A stretch of 64,000 nucleotides of DNA from Tateyamaria omphalii (GCF_014651375.1 NZ_BMWT01000005.1:1-64000); one strand, 5' to 3'. Counted from the stretch's first letter, positions 38,199-47,369 are shown. The notes: generated by a model from the sequence alone, not told the origin. Numbers and translations: made by a program.

Positions 38199-39746
38199 TC
38201 AACTGCTTGGCAGATGGATGTTGAACGTGTCGCGAATGTCCGCATCAAGGGCAAAGTCGAGGGCTGCAGCTGGACGGCTGGCGAGAATTTCCAGCTTGCG
38301 CGCCGCCGCTTTTTCCAAAAGGTCCGGCTTGCCCAGTTCGACCCATTCCTTGGGCGAGGTGCGGTCGCCGAAGGTCGGATAGACGCAGTCCGATTGCATA
38401 CGCGATAGTGTCTGTTCGGTTCCAAGGTAGTGACCGGGACCTTCCATGCATACCTTTGCCATCTGGTCGAGAGCCAGTGTTTCGTCCGTCACTTCGATCC
38501 CGCGGGTGCAACGCAGGGCCTGTCCGATGATATCGTCGCCGAGGATCAGGCTTTCGTGGCAGAAGCCCAGAAGCGATGCGTGCATGCCCGCAGCTTCGTA
38601 GACCATGTTCAATCCCGAGATGCCCGCCATGACATTCGAACACATCTGTTCCCACCCGGCCTGCATGTCGGGCAGCTTGCTGTCTGTCGCCCCGGCCGCA
38701 GCACCGCCGGGAAGGTCATAGAACCGGTGCATCTGGGCGCATCCGGCGGACAGCAATGCTTGTTCACCTGATCCGATGGACATCGCGCCTGTGCGCAGAT
38801 CAAGACCGAATGGCCATGTGCCGAAGATGGCTGGGGCGCCGGGTTTGACCGCGTTGACATAGACGAGGCCCGCGAGGCACTCGGCCACAGCCTGCACGAT
38901 GGCGCCTGCGATGGTTGAGGGGGCAGTGGCGCCGCTCATCCCCGCAGAGAGAAGCAGAACGGGCAGCCCGGCCTTGATGCATTCCTCCATCACCTGGCAG
39001 CTTTCGGAGGCGAACTTCATCGGTGGCACGACGAAGCAGTTCGTATTTGAGACGAAGGGGCGTGCGCGCCAGGCGTCTTCCCCGCCCGCAATCATGTGCA
39101 GCATTTCGACCGCAGGCGCCACGCAATGCGGTTCGGAAAAGCTGGTGCCGATATGTTTGGTTGTGCCGGAGACGCAGGCGTAGACCGAGTTGTACTCCAT
39201 CTCGACCGTGTCGGGGATGTCACGACAGATCATAGGCCGTTGGCAGAAATGAATATTGTCGAGCACGTCGCATATGCGCGCTGCGTCGTGCAGGTCCTGG
39301 ACTGTGCTGTCGCGGTAGTTCTGGCCATCGATATCCACCATGTGCACAGCCGCACCAGCCGTGCCGTAGTGAACGCGGGAGCCGCTAAGATCGAGGTCAT
39401 GCTTGCCGTCGCGGCTGCACAGGGTGATCGACCTGTTTGCCTTTGCAATGGTGTCTTCGACAAGTGCGCGCGGGAAGCGGATGCGCCCGTCGTCGCCCAG
39501 GATTGCGCCCGCACTGGTCAGGTATTCTACGCCGGACGGCGGCGCATCGGCGAGGCCGATGGTTTCGAGAGCGTCCAGTGCAGCCGTGTGGATGCGCTGA
39601 ACCTCTGAGTCGGTCAGTGGATTGTAGCGGCCACCCTCAAGGCCGGGGCGCACGGGGCGCAGATGGTCGGGGAGGGCGGTGGCGCGCGCAGCACGGCGTG
39701 CGGCCCGGCCGCCAGAGCGAGAGGGGGTTTGGTCGTTCATTTTCAT
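38199..39746 (-). CDS. MttB-family (trimethylamine methyltransferase-like) protein without pyrrolysine
   Basis: A 515-residue TIM-barrel protein of the trimethylamine methyltransferase superfamily, which passes a methyl group from a quaternary or tertiary amine to a corrinoid protein. The frame is continuous without an in-frame amber codon, so it is a non-pyrrolysine member; relatives act on glycine betaine and similar compounds. Segments such as YGTAGAAVHMVD and FGTWPFGLDLRTGAMSIGSG are typical. No corrinoid protein gene is next to it. The second ATG at 39740 is an alternative start. Confidence 0.83.
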   Translation of the reverse strand: MKMNDQTPSRSGGRAARRAARATALPDHLRPVRPGLEGGRYNPLTDSEVQRIHTAALDALETIGLADAPPSGVEYLTSAGAILGDDGRIRFPRALVEDTIAKANRSITLCSRDGKHDLDLSGSRVHYGTAGAAVHMVDIDGQNYRDSTVQDLHDAARICDVLDNIHFCQRPMICRDIPDTVEMEYNSVYACVSGTTKHIGTSFSEPHCVAPAVEMLHMIAGGEDAWRARPFVSNTNCFVVPPMKFASESCQVMEECIKAGLPVLLLSAGMSGATAPSTIAGAIVQAVAECLAGLVYVNAVKPGAPAIFGTWPFGLDLRTGAMSIGSGEQALLSAGCAQMHRFYDLPGGAAAGATDSKLPDMQAGWEQMCSNVMAGISGLNMVYEAAGMHASLLGFCHESLILGDDIIGQALRCTRGIEVTDETLALDQMAKVCMEGPGHYLGTEQTLSRMQSDCVYPTFGDRTSPKEWVELGKPDLLEKAAARKLEILASRPAAALDFALDADIRDTFNIHLPSS

Positions 39747-40131
39747 AGTCCATGGGCAAGTGTGCGATGTATCGAGTGCGGTCAGATCACACCAATACTG
39801 GTCGCCCGCGCGCGGCCCTGCCGCGTTCGGCCCCGATGGTCCGTGCCACCAGTGAAATCTTGCTAAAGGTGCCCTGCACGACGTGCGACTCCCCTGTCAC
39901 CTTTGTTTCAACATGTCACGCTTCGTCACGCTGACGTGCGAAACGTCGCTTGTCTTGTCTGTTTGCGACATGTTGCGCGCGGCTTGTTGCTGCAACTTGG
40001 CATGGATTTGGGCGGTCTGATGCGCAGTCACAGCACTATAAGCGCTGGGGGCTGGAACTGTGCCGCGTCATCCACAGTTGTGTACGGGGCGGCGCGTGAT
40101 CGCGTTGTGCCACGAAAAAAGGAGCAGACTT
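39747..40131. other. Divergent intergenic region upstream of mttB homologue and outer-membrane protein
   Basis: 385 bases without a supportable gene. It contains a perfect 9-bp inverted repeat, CAACATGTC at 39909-39917 and GACATGTTG at 39967-39975, 49 bases apart. TCATCCACA at about 40070 is one base off a DnaA box. It must hold the promoters of both flanking genes. Confidence 0.45.
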
Positions 40132-40719
40132 ATGAAGATGCGCATTTTTGCGATTGGGTTGGCAACGGCCCTGGCAAGCCCGGCTCTGGCTGGCAGCCTT
40201 GAGCCCCCGGCACCCGAACCTGTGGCGCCTGTACCCCCGCCTCCCGCGCCGGTGCAATCGTTTGGCGGCGACTGGACGGGTGGTTATGCCGGTTTGCAGT
40301 TGGGTTATGGCGACGTCGATGGATCTGGCGCTGCGGATGGTGACGACATTCTATACGGTGCGCATGTCGGGTACCGCTACGATTTCGGGACGTTCGTCCT
40401 GGGTGGTGAGCTTGACTATGATTTCGCCGACATCGACCTGAATGGGGCTGCGGATGTCGACAGTGTCGCCCGCCTGAAACTGCAGGCAGGGTACGATTTT
40501 GGTCGGACGCTGGGCTATTTCACCGCGGGTGTTGCTGATTTGGATACGTCGATCGGTTCAGAGACCGGTGAGTTCTATGGTATCGGCGTGGCCTACCAGA
40601 TCAACGATCGCTACACTGTCGGGGCCGAGCTCTTGGAGCACAGCTTTGACGATATTGGAGGCACGGGCGTCGAGGCAGATGCCACGACCTTGACCGTGCG
40701 CGGTTCGATCCGCTTCTGA
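40132..40719 (+). CDS. Outer-membrane beta-barrel protein
   Basis: A 195-residue protein with a signal peptide (MKMRIFAIGLATALASPALA), a Pro-rich linker (about 22-42) and eight or so alternating beta strands such as DWTGGYAGLQLGYGDV, ending in the aromatic TVRGSIRF expected of an outer-membrane barrel recognised by BamA. It resembles the OmpA-like/opacity porin family; function is not specified. Good AGGAGCAG site upstream of the ATG at 40132. Confidence 0.83.
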   Translation: MKMRIFAIGLATALASPALAGSLEPPAPEPVAPVPPPPAPVQSFGGDWTGGYAGLQLGYGDVDGSGAADGDDILYGAHVGYRYDFGTFVLGGELDYDFADIDLNGAADVDSVARLKLQAGYDFGRTLGYFTAGVADLDTSIGSETGEFYGIGVAYQINDRYTVGAELLEHSFDDIGGTGVEADATTLTVRGSIRF

Positions 40720-40721
40720 TC

Positions 40722-41894
40722 TCAGGCTGCGCGCGCTTCGGCAAATGTCGTGAGCGTGCGCAGTGCCTGTTCAAAGTCGGCGTCGTCAATTGTCATGGCG
40801 ACCCGAACGTGGCCGGCGGCGGCTTGTCCAAAGCTTTCGCCGGGCATCACCGCGATATGGTGCTCGTCCAGAAGGGCGTTGGCAAAGTCGTCGCCTGTCA
40901 TCCCAGTCGCACGGATATCAAGCATCAGGTACATAGCCCCTTGGGCCGGGATCAGGCCAATGGTGTTCTGGCCGGACAAGACGTGCTGCGCGATGGCGCG
41001 GCGGCGTTTGAACGGTGCGGCGATCTCTGTTTCGAAGTCAGGGCCCTGATCCAGTGCGAAGACCGAGGCGTCCTGGATGAACCCGGGCACGCCATAGGTC
41101 GTGTGCGTGGCGAAGGTGATCAGGTGCGCAATCACATTTTCCGGCCCGATCACCCAGCCGCAGCGTGAGCCAGTCATGGCGTGGCTTTTGGACATGGAAC
41201 CAACAACCAGAGTGCGCTCTGCCATGTCGAGCAGGGAGCGGGGTGAGAAATGTTCGCCCTCCCAAACTTGCGTGTCATAGACTTCGTCCGAGATCAGCCA
41301 GAGGTCGTTGTCGATGCACACCTGTGCGATCCCGTCGAGCGTGGAGCGGGAATAGACCGTGCCCGTCGGGTTGTTGGGGGAGTTGATCAGCAGACTTTTG
41401 GCGTTTGTGGCATGCGCGGCGATGTCTGAAGCGCGGGGCTGGAAGGCGTCTTCGGCCCGGGTCTGGATCGCGTGGGGGATTGCGGAAACCCCGCGGATCG
41501 TGCCGGGATAGGTGGCGTAGTACGGGTCAAGGTAAAGCGCCGTGTCGCCGGGATCGCAGGCCGCGGCGTGGGCGGCAAAGAGGGCCGATTGCCCTCCCGG
41601 GGTAATCAGGACGTTGTCGCGGGTTGTGGCAACGCCTGTCCGTTCCGTGGTTCGTTTTGCCACGGTGTCGCGCAATGTGTCCGTGCCCGGGACCATCGCG
41701 TAGCCGGTGTGCCCGCCAAGCGCGCTTTTGTGCATGTCCTGCAGGATCGGGGCGGCTGTGCGAATGTCGTGTTCGCCGATTGTCAGTTCGGTCACGGGGG
41801 TGCCGTTCGCGATCATCTTGCGGGCCTTGATGAACACGTCCCAACCATCTGATCCGCCGCCTGTCAGCGTTTGCATACGTTGGGAGAGGTTCAT
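40722..41894 (-). CDS. Pyridoxal-phosphate-dependent aminotransferase
   Basis: A 390-residue fold-type I aminotransferase starting at MNLSQRMQTL. The PLP lysine is in GSMSKSHAMTGSRCGW, the aspartate in ISDEVYDTQVW, and the NNPTG motif in SPNNPTGTVYS. It converges on the outer-membrane protein gene, 2 bases away. The specific substrate is not clear. A repeat element copy lies beyond its 5' end. Confidence 0.85.
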   Translation of the reverse strand: MNLSQRMQTLTGGGSDGWDVFIKARKMIANGTPVTELTIGEHDIRTAAPILQDMHKSALGGHTGYAMVPGTDTLRDTVAKRTTERTGVATTRDNVLITPGGQSALFAAHAAACDPGDTALYLDPYYATYPGTIRGVSAIPHAIQTRAEDAFQPRASDIAAHATNAKSLLINSPNNPTGTVYSRSTLDGIAQVCIDNDLWLISDEVYDTQVWEGEHFSPRSLLDMAERTLVVGSMSKSHAMTGSRCGWVIGPENVIAHLITFATHTTYGVPGFIQDASVFALDQGPDFETEIAAPFKRRRAIAQHVLSGQNTIGLIPAQGAMYLMLDIRATGMTGDDFANALLDEHHIAVMPGESFGQAAAGHVRVAMTIDDADFEQALRTLTTFAEARAA

Positions 41895-41961
41895 GTTTGG
41901 CTCCTTGGCATGTGTTGGCGCCAAGGGGTCAGAGGGGGCGGGGGATGTCAACACATGGACT

Positions 41962-42006
41962 GGGGGCCAGCCCCCACGCCCCCGTGGTATTTTCGGTCAG
42001 AAGAAG
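41962..42006 (+). repeat. Dispersed terminator-like element, copy B
   Basis: GGGGGCCAGCCCCC hairpin followed by a C-rich spacer and GTGGTATTTTCGGTCAGAAGAA. It ends at the 3' end of the YjbR-like gene on the minus strand and lies upstream of the aminotransferase gene. It is the closest match to copy A. Confidence 0.6.
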
Positions 42007-42007
42007 A

Positions 42008-42364
42008 TCAGGTGTTGTCCTGCCATGCGGCAAGTTCGGCTTGGGCCTTCTTGGGCAGGCTGTTGCGGATGATACCGTAGGAAGTGTAGATGCGATCTTG
42101 CAGGGCGTCTACGCCGGGGTGATCGAAGGGGATGCGGACCCAAGAGCGGTGGAAGTATTTCGCTTTTTCGGCGGCTCCGATCTCGATCAGGAACTGAGCG
42201 TTTTCCGGGTCGGCGGTTTTGACCGAAATCTCATCAAGCGCGTGGCCGTAGCAGGCAAACATCTTGTCGCCGACTTTCCACGCCTCAAGCCCGCCGTCGG
42301 CGCTGGAGTGATACCAAGCGCCGGGCAGGGCGGCGCAGATGCGGTTTGCGTCATCAAGTGTCAT
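42008..42364 (-). CDS. MmcQ/YjbR-family protein
   Basis: A 118-residue protein of the MmcQ/YjbR family, small CyaY-fold proteins with DNA-binding proposed but no settled role. Typical parts are the N-terminal AALPGAWYHSS, GDKMFACYG, and the C-terminal HPGVDALQDRIYTSYGIIRNSLPKK. It stands alone. Confidence 0.83.
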   Translation of the reverse strand: MTLDDANRICAALPGAWYHSSADGGLEAWKVGDKMFACYGHALDEISVKTADPENAQFLIEIGAAEKAKYFHRSWVRIPFDHPGVDALQDRIYTSYGIIRNSLPKKAQAELAAWQDNT

Positions 42365-42577
42365 GGTCCGACTGTGCCGGGGCCAGTGCGCTGAAACAAG
42401 GGTTGACCGGTGTCACCCCTGCGCGCTACTGACAGTTTATGACCCGGACCATCTGCATCATTTGCTGCATTATCTGCTGATTTCTTCGGCGGGCCGGTTC
42501 TTTGTTTCCATGACAGATCAGAATTGCTAGGCCCGCGCCAACCCTGCGCCCGAATTCATGCCTTGCGAGACCCTGCC

Positions 42578-44089
42578 ATGACGATCCAGCTTCATAACAC
42601 TGCGACCCGCCGGAAAGAGGTGTTCAAGCCTCTCGATCCCGACAATGTGCGCATGTATGTCTGCGGCCCCACGGTCTATGACCGCGCGCATCTGGGCAAT
42701 GCGCGACCCGTGCTTGTGTTTGATGTTTTGTTCCGGCTGCTGCGCCATGTTTATGGCGAAGATGCAGTGACTTACGTGCGGAACTTCACGGACGTGGATG
42801 ACAAGATCAACGCAACCGCACTTGCGCGGAAAGAGGCGGGTGCCGAGGGGACGCTGGAAGAGCTGATCCGTGAACGGACCGAGGAGACAATTCGTTGGTA
42901 TCACGCCGATATGGACGAGCTCGACGCGTTGCGTCCGGCTCTAAAGGGGCAAGTGACCGACGAAGCCGCGCCCCGTGCCACGCGATACATCGAAGAGATG
43001 AAGGAAATGATTTCGGAGCTAATAGCAAAGGATTTTGCATATGTTGTAGCGGCGACCATAGGGCACAATTCCAGAGCGCAGTATGTCTATCTGGATAGTA
43101 ATCGGGTTCCATCTCACGCCTTTCTTTCTGTTGACGCTCTCGAAAACCGCGATGATGGCCTGGCATATGGAGATCTGTCTGGCAGAACACTGGAAGACAT
43201 GGTCGCAGGGTCACGAGCTGAAATAGGTGAGGGTAAACGAAACCCGATGGACTCGGTTTTGTGGAAACCTTCGACTATTGAGCAGCCCGGCTGGGAAAGC
43301 GACTGGGGGTTTGGCAGACCGGGTTGGCATATCGAATGCTCGGCCATGTCTAGGAAGCTGTTGGGGCGGCAATTCGATATCCACGGTGGAGGGTTGGATT
43401 TGCTCTTCCCTCATCACGAAAACGAGCGCGCGCAGTGCAGAGCCTGTGATGGTGAAGATGCGTCCGCGCAAGTTTGGATGCACAACGAGATGCTGCAGGT
43501 CGAGGGCAAGAAGATGTCCAAGTCTCTGGGCAACTTCTTTACCGTACGGGACCTTTTGGATCAGCATGTGCCGGGGGACGTGATACGCTTCGTGATGTTG
43601 TCGACGCATTATCGGAAGCCGATGGATTGGACCCAGAAGAAGCGGGCCGAGGCGGAAGACACGCTGCACAGATGGTACCATTCGTTAGATCGTATTGGCT
43701 CTCAAGACTTGCCCGTTGAAGTGATTGAAGCATTGAAAGATGATTTGAACACACCGGGCGCTATTGCGGTGCTGCATAAATACTATCGCGAGGGAAACCT
43801 GACCGCATTGCTCGGAGGAATGAAGCTATTGGGCATTCCGGGGCCACTAGAAAGCAAATGGTGGCAAGAAGTTTGGGCTGGCGACCCGCACACCGACGAA
43901 TTGCATATCTGGACGGCGAGGCTGTTGGCTGCTCGCAAGGAGGCGATGGAAACGAAAGACTTTTCCGCCGTTGATGCCATGAAAGCCAGCCTTACCAGGG
44001 CCGGTGTGGAGGTTCGAATGTCAAAGGCTGGCGTCGAGCTGGTTCCTGCTGCGGGCTTCGATCCCTCAAAACTGGAGGGGCTGGAATGA
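42578..44089 (+). CDS. cysS: Cysteinyl-tRNA synthetase (mosaic composition)
   Basis: A 503-residue class I synthetase. The zinc and HIGH region is [17 protein letters not shown], the other zinc ligands are in ECSAMS and HHENE, and KKMSKSLGN is the KMSKS loop. The first 140 codons have the high-GC usage of neighbours; from about 42930 to the end codons such as CTA, ATA and AGA appear often and GC drops (two counted 60-base lines are 45-47 percent against 57 percent near the start). A divergent segment at about residues 154-190 lengthens the protein relative to typical roseobacter forms. Start at ATG 42578. Confidence 0.94.
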   Translation: MTIQLHNTATRRKEVFKPLDPDNVRMYVCGPTVYDRAHLGNARPVLVFDVLFRLLRHVYGEDAVTYVRNFTDVDDKINATALARKEAGAEGTLEELIRERTEETIRWYHADMDELDALRPALKGQVTDEAAPRATRYIEEMKEMISELIAKDFAYVVAATIGHNSRAQYVYLDSNRVPSHAFLSVDALENRDDGLAYGDLSGRTLEDMVAGSRAEIGEGKRNPMDSVLWKPSTIEQPGWESDWGFGRPGWHIECSAMSRKLLGRQFDIHGGGLDLLFPHHENERAQCRACDGEDASAQVWMHNEMLQVEGKKMSKSLGNFFTVRDLLDQHVPGDVIRFVMLSTHYRKPMDWTQKKRAEAEDTLHRWYHSLDRIGSQDLPVEVIEALKDDLNTPGAIAVLHKYYREGNLTALLGGMKLLGIPGPLESKWWQEVWAGDPHTDELHIWTARLLAARKEAMETKDFSAVDAMKASLTRAGVEVRMSKAGVELVPAAGFDPSKLEGLE

Positions 44090-44115
44090 TCTGCTCCGAA
44101 CACAGGCCAGACCTC

Positions 44116-44210
44116 GACCGCGGGTGGGGGGGTAGCCCCCGCGTCGTGCGTCAGCACGCCTTTGGCGTGACGGGGCAGTCGGGGGCTGGCCGTGACGCTC
44201 GCGCCACGGC
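44116..44210 (+). other. Stacked hairpins between cysS and cimA
   Basis: After a G-rich/C-rich hairpin (44121-44143), CGTGC-GTCA-GCACG (44145-44158) and CACGCC-TTT-GGCGTG (44155-44169) share bases and cannot both form. A third stem GCCGTG/CACGGC (44189-44210) precedes the cimA start. It could be a terminator zone or an attenuator; I see no leader peptide. Confidence 0.4.
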
Positions 44211-44237
44211 TGGAGCAGAGAAGATTGGGGACGTGTT

Positions 44238-45854
44238 GTGACCAAAGATCGCCTCTATCTTTTCGACACCACGTTGCGCGATGGGCAGCAGACCCAAGGC
44301 GTGCAATTCTCGACCCCTGAAAAGCACCAGATTGCGCAAGCGCTGGATACTCTTGGCATTGACTACATCGAAGGCGGCTGGCCGGGCGCCAACCCGACCG
44401 ACAGCGCGTTTTTCGAGGACGCGCCCAAGACCAGCGCCACTTTCACCGCCTTTGGTATGACCAAGCGGGCTGGGATCAGTGCCGAGAATGATGATGTCCT
44501 GGCGGCCGTCCTGAATGCCGGGACGCCAGCCGTCTGTCTGGTGGGCAAGACCCACGATTTCCATGTGGAAAAGGCCCTTAGCATCTCTTTGGCCGAGAAT
44601 ACGGACAACATCGCGCACACCTTTGCCCATTTGGTCGCCAACGGGCGCGAGGCGATCTTTGACGCCGAGCACTTCTTTGATGGCTACAAGAGCAACCCGG
44701 ACTATGCGCTTGAGGCGATCCACGCTGCCTATGACGCAGGTGCGCGGTGGATTGCGCTCTGTGACACCAATGGCGGGACGCTGCCGCATGACATCCATGC
44801 CATCACCAAGGCGGTGATTGCCTCGGGCATCGATGGAAACCGTCTGGGCATTCACACCCACAATGACACCGAAAACGCTGTGGCCGGGTCGCTGGCCGCC
44901 GTCGATGCGGGTGCGCGGCAAATCCAAGGCACGCTCAATGGGCTGGGCGAGCGGTGTGGGAATGCGAACCTGACGTCGATCATCCCGATCCTGCTGTTGA
45001 AAGAGCCCTATGCCAGCCAATTCGAGACAGGTGTGTCGATGGACGCACTGGCGGGACTGACGCGGACAAGCCGGATGCTAGATGATATTCTGAACCGGGT
45101 GCCGCAGAAGCAGGCGGCCTTTGTCGGGGCCTCTGCCTTTGCGCACAAGGCCGGGCTGCACGCATCGGCCATTCTGAAGGACCCGACCACCTATGAGCAT
45201 GTGGCACCGGACACGGTGGGCAATGCGCGTATCATTCCGATGTCGAACCAGGCGGGGCAGTCGAACCTGCGCAAGCGCTTGGCCGAGATGGGGCTGGATG
45301 TGCCTGCGAAAGACCCGGCCTTGCCGCGCATTCTGGATCGGATCAAGGCGCGCGAGGATGCCGGATATTCCTATGACACCGCGCAGGCGTCGTTCGAGCT
45401 GCTGGCGCGGGATGAGTTGGGCTTGTTGCCGGAATTCTTCGAGGTGAAGCGCTACCGCGTGACCATTGAGCGCCGCAAGAACAAGCGGGACCGGATGGTG
45501 TCCTTGTCCGAAGCAGTTGTCGTGGTGAAGGTCGATGGGAAGAAGATGTTGTCCGTGTCGGAATCCATGGATGAGCTTGGGACTGACCGAGGCCCCGTGA
45601 ATGCGCTTGCCAAGGCGCTGGCGAAGGATTTGGGCCGGTATCAGAAGAATGTCGAGGATATACGTCTGGTCGATTTCAAGGTGCGGATCACGCAAGGCGG
45701 GACCGAGGCCGTGACCCGGGTCATCATCGACAGTGAGGACGGACAGGGGCGGCGATGGTCGACCGTGGGTGTGTCAGCGAACATAGTTGATGCGTCGTTT
45801 GAGGCGCTGTTGGATGCGATCCGGTGGAAGCTGGTACGGGACGGTGCGGAATGA
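44238..45854 (+). CDS. cimA: Citramalate synthase
   Basis: A 538-residue enzyme that condenses pyruvate and acetyl-CoA to (R)-citramalate, giving a threonine-independent route to isoleucine. The catalytic start is FDTTLRDGQQTQGV (about residues 9-22), the metal-binding HTHND is near 211, and the C-terminal LeuA-type allosteric domain is complete. It lacks the long variations of homocitrate synthase. Starts with GTG. The stop overlaps the next gene by 4 bases (ATGA), starting a three-gene coupled run. Confidence 0.9.
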   Translation: MTKDRLYLFDTTLRDGQQTQGVQFSTPEKHQIAQALDTLGIDYIEGGWPGANPTDSAFFEDAPKTSATFTAFGMTKRAGISAENDDVLAAVLNAGTPAVCLVGKTHDFHVEKALSISLAENTDNIAHTFAHLVANGREAIFDAEHFFDGYKSNPDYALEAIHAAYDAGARWIALCDTNGGTLPHDIHAITKAVIASGIDGNRLGIHTHNDTENAVAGSLAAVDAGARQIQGTLNGLGERCGNANLTSIIPILLLKEPYASQFETGVSMDALAGLTRTSRMLDDILNRVPQKQAAFVGASAFAHKAGLHASAILKDPTTYEHVAPDTVGNARIIPMSNQAGQSNLRKRLAEMGLDVPAKDPALPRILDRIKAREDAGYSYDTAQASFELLARDELGLLPEFFEVKRYRVTIERRKNKRDRMVSLSEAVVVVKVDGKKMLSVSESMDELGTDRGPVNALAKALAKDLGRYQKNVEDIRLVDFKVRITQGGTEAVTRVIIDSEDGQGRRWSTVGVSANIVDASFEALLDAIRWKLVRDGAE

Positions 45855-46576
45855 CGCCTGAACAATGGTCCGCTTTTCTGGAGGTCCACAAGGACCTGCC
45901 GCGCGAAGGGCCGGGTGCGCCGGAGGACGTGCATTGGGCCTTGGGTCGGATCGGTATGTCCGGCGCGGTTGACGTGTTTGACGCGGGCTGCGCGACAGGG
46001 GGCGACACTGTCACCTTGGCGCAAGCTTTGCCCGAGGCGCGGATCAGGGCGGTTGATACGACAGAACCGTTCGTGGCCCATGCACAAGCGCGTCTTGCGC
46101 CGTTCGGGGACCGTGTGCGTGTTGAGCTTGGCAGTATGGCCGAGCCGGGTGGGACCTATGACCTGATCTGGTGTGCCGGGGCGCTGTATTTTCTGGGCGT
46201 GACCGAGGGGCTGACCCTGTGGCGTGATGCGTTGAAACCTGGGGGGCATGTCGCTTTTTCCGAACCGGTTGCTTTGGGGCCCTTGTCGACCGACGCAACG
46301 GCGTTTTGGGAAGAGTACCCGCAGATCACCGATCTTGCCGGGATAGAGGCGCGTGTGTCTGCCGCTGGTTACCGGGTGCTGGACCATCGCATGATCGTGG
46401 GTGCGCCCTGGCTGGCCTATTATGATCCGATGCAGGCCCGGATTGACCATTTGCACACGATCAACACCGATCCAGCGGTCACTGAAGCCATGGGCGCATG
46501 CCAGCGCGAGATTGATCTGTGGCATGCGGCGAAGGACGAGATCGCCTATGCCCTGTTGATCGTGGCCCCGGAATGA
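45851..46576 (+). CDS. SAM-dependent methyltransferase
   Basis: A 241-residue class I methyltransferase. Motif I is FDAGCATGGDT near residues 42-52, followed by an acidic residue in RAVDTTE and a post-motif DLIWCAGAL. Substrate unknown. It is translationally coupled to cimA upstream and to the phytoene-synthase-like gene downstream (both ATGA overlaps). Confidence 0.82.
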   Translation: MTPEQWSAFLEVHKDLPREGPGAPEDVHWALGRIGMSGAVDVFDAGCATGGDTVTLAQALPEARIRAVDTTEPFVAHAQARLAPFGDRVRVELGSMAEPGGTYDLIWCAGALYFLGVTEGLTLWRDALKPGGHVAFSEPVALGPLSTDATAFWEEYPQITDLAGIEARVSAAGYRVLDHRMIVGAPWLAYYDPMQARIDHLHTINTDPAVTEAMGACQREIDLWHAAKDEIAYALLIVAPE

Positions 46577-47337
46577 GCCTGCCCACGGAGGTCATCCCCT
46601 GCGCGCGGATTGTCGAACAGGGGGATCCTGATCGATTTCGGACGGTGATGGCGGCGCCGGTGTCGGCGCGCGCAGTGCTGTTCCCGCTCTATGCTCTGAA
46701 TGTCGAGGTGTCGCGCGCGCCTTGGGTCACGCAAGAGGCAATGATTGCCGAGATGCGTCTGCAATGGTGGCGGGATGCGCTGGAGGAAATCGCAGAGGGT
46801 CGACAGGTGCGCAAGCATGAGGTCACGAAACCCTTGGCGGACGTACTGACGGCGGGCATGGCGCGGCGGCTGGACGAAAGTGTCGCGGCGCGGCGCTGGG
46901 ATATGTACCGCGACACGTTCGAAGATGAGGCGCATTTTGATCGTTACCTGGATCAGACGGCTGGTCACCTGATGTGGACCGCGGCCGAGTGTCTTGGAGC
47001 ACCGCCTGATCAGGAAGCTGCGGTGCGGTCTGTTGCTTTGGCCGCTGGGCTTGTCGCGTTTTTGCGGGCGGTTCCCAAGCTGGAAGAGGCGGGGCGTATT
47101 CCATTGCTTGATGGCACACATGATGGTGTTGCCGCGTTGGCGCGGCGCATCAGGATGCGCCTTACGGCTCCGCGATTGCCCACGTCAGCGCGTGCTGCGC
47201 TTTGGCCTGCAATTGGCGCCCGGTCGCTCTTGGATCAGATCGTGCGTGATCCCGCGCTCGTCGGGGAGGGCCGCGTGCCGACCGCGGCACCTTGGCGGTT
47301 GAGTTTCAGTGCTGTGACGGGCCGTGCGATGTTGTAG
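46573..47337 (+). CDS. Squalene/phytoene synthase-like protein lacking the Asp-rich motifs
   Basis: A 254-residue all-helical protein of the squalene/phytoene synthase superfamily, with the RLQWWRDAL segment typical of the branch related to NDUFAF6, a respiratory complex I assembly factor. The two metal-binding aspartate clusters of true synthases are absent: the first position reads YALNVEVSR and the second RAVPKLEEAG. So it is probably not a terpene synthase. A palindromic element (47143-47165) lies inside the gene and encodes RRIRMRL. Confidence 0.72.
   Translation: MSLPTEVIPCARIVEQGDPDRFRTVMAAPVSARAVLFPLYALNVEVSRAPWVTQEAMIAEMRLQWWRDALEEIAEGRQVRKHEVTKPLADVLTAGMARRLDESVAARRWDMYRDTFEDEAHFDRYLDQTAGHLMWTAAECLGAPPDQEAAVRSVALAAGLVAFLRAVPKLEEAGRIPLLDGTHDGVAALARRIRMRLTAPRLPTSARAALWPAIGARSLLDQIVRDPALVGEGRVPTAAPWRLSFSAVTGRAML
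47143..47165. repeat. 23-bp palindromic element, intragenic copy
   Basis: CGGCGCATC-AG-GATGCGCC followed by TTAC, a perfect 8-bp stem with 2-base loop. The same 23 bases recur at 47347-47369. This copy is in frame within the phytoene-synthase-like gene. Confidence 0.85.
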
Positions 47338-47346
47338 CCCGCGGGT

Positions 47347-47369
47347 CGGCGCATCAGGATGCGCCTTAC
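47347..47369. repeat. 23-bp palindromic element, intergenic copy
   Basis: Exact copy of 47143-47165, lying 10 bases after the phytoene-synthase-like stop and containing the stop codon of the MFS gene on the minus strand. It may act as a bidirectional terminator. Confidence 0.85.

Noticed and set aside
37845-38425. Long overlapping open frames on both strands between the EF-hand gene and the mttB homologue
   Set aside because: They contradict each other, overlap mttB, lack ribosome binding sites and resemble no protein.
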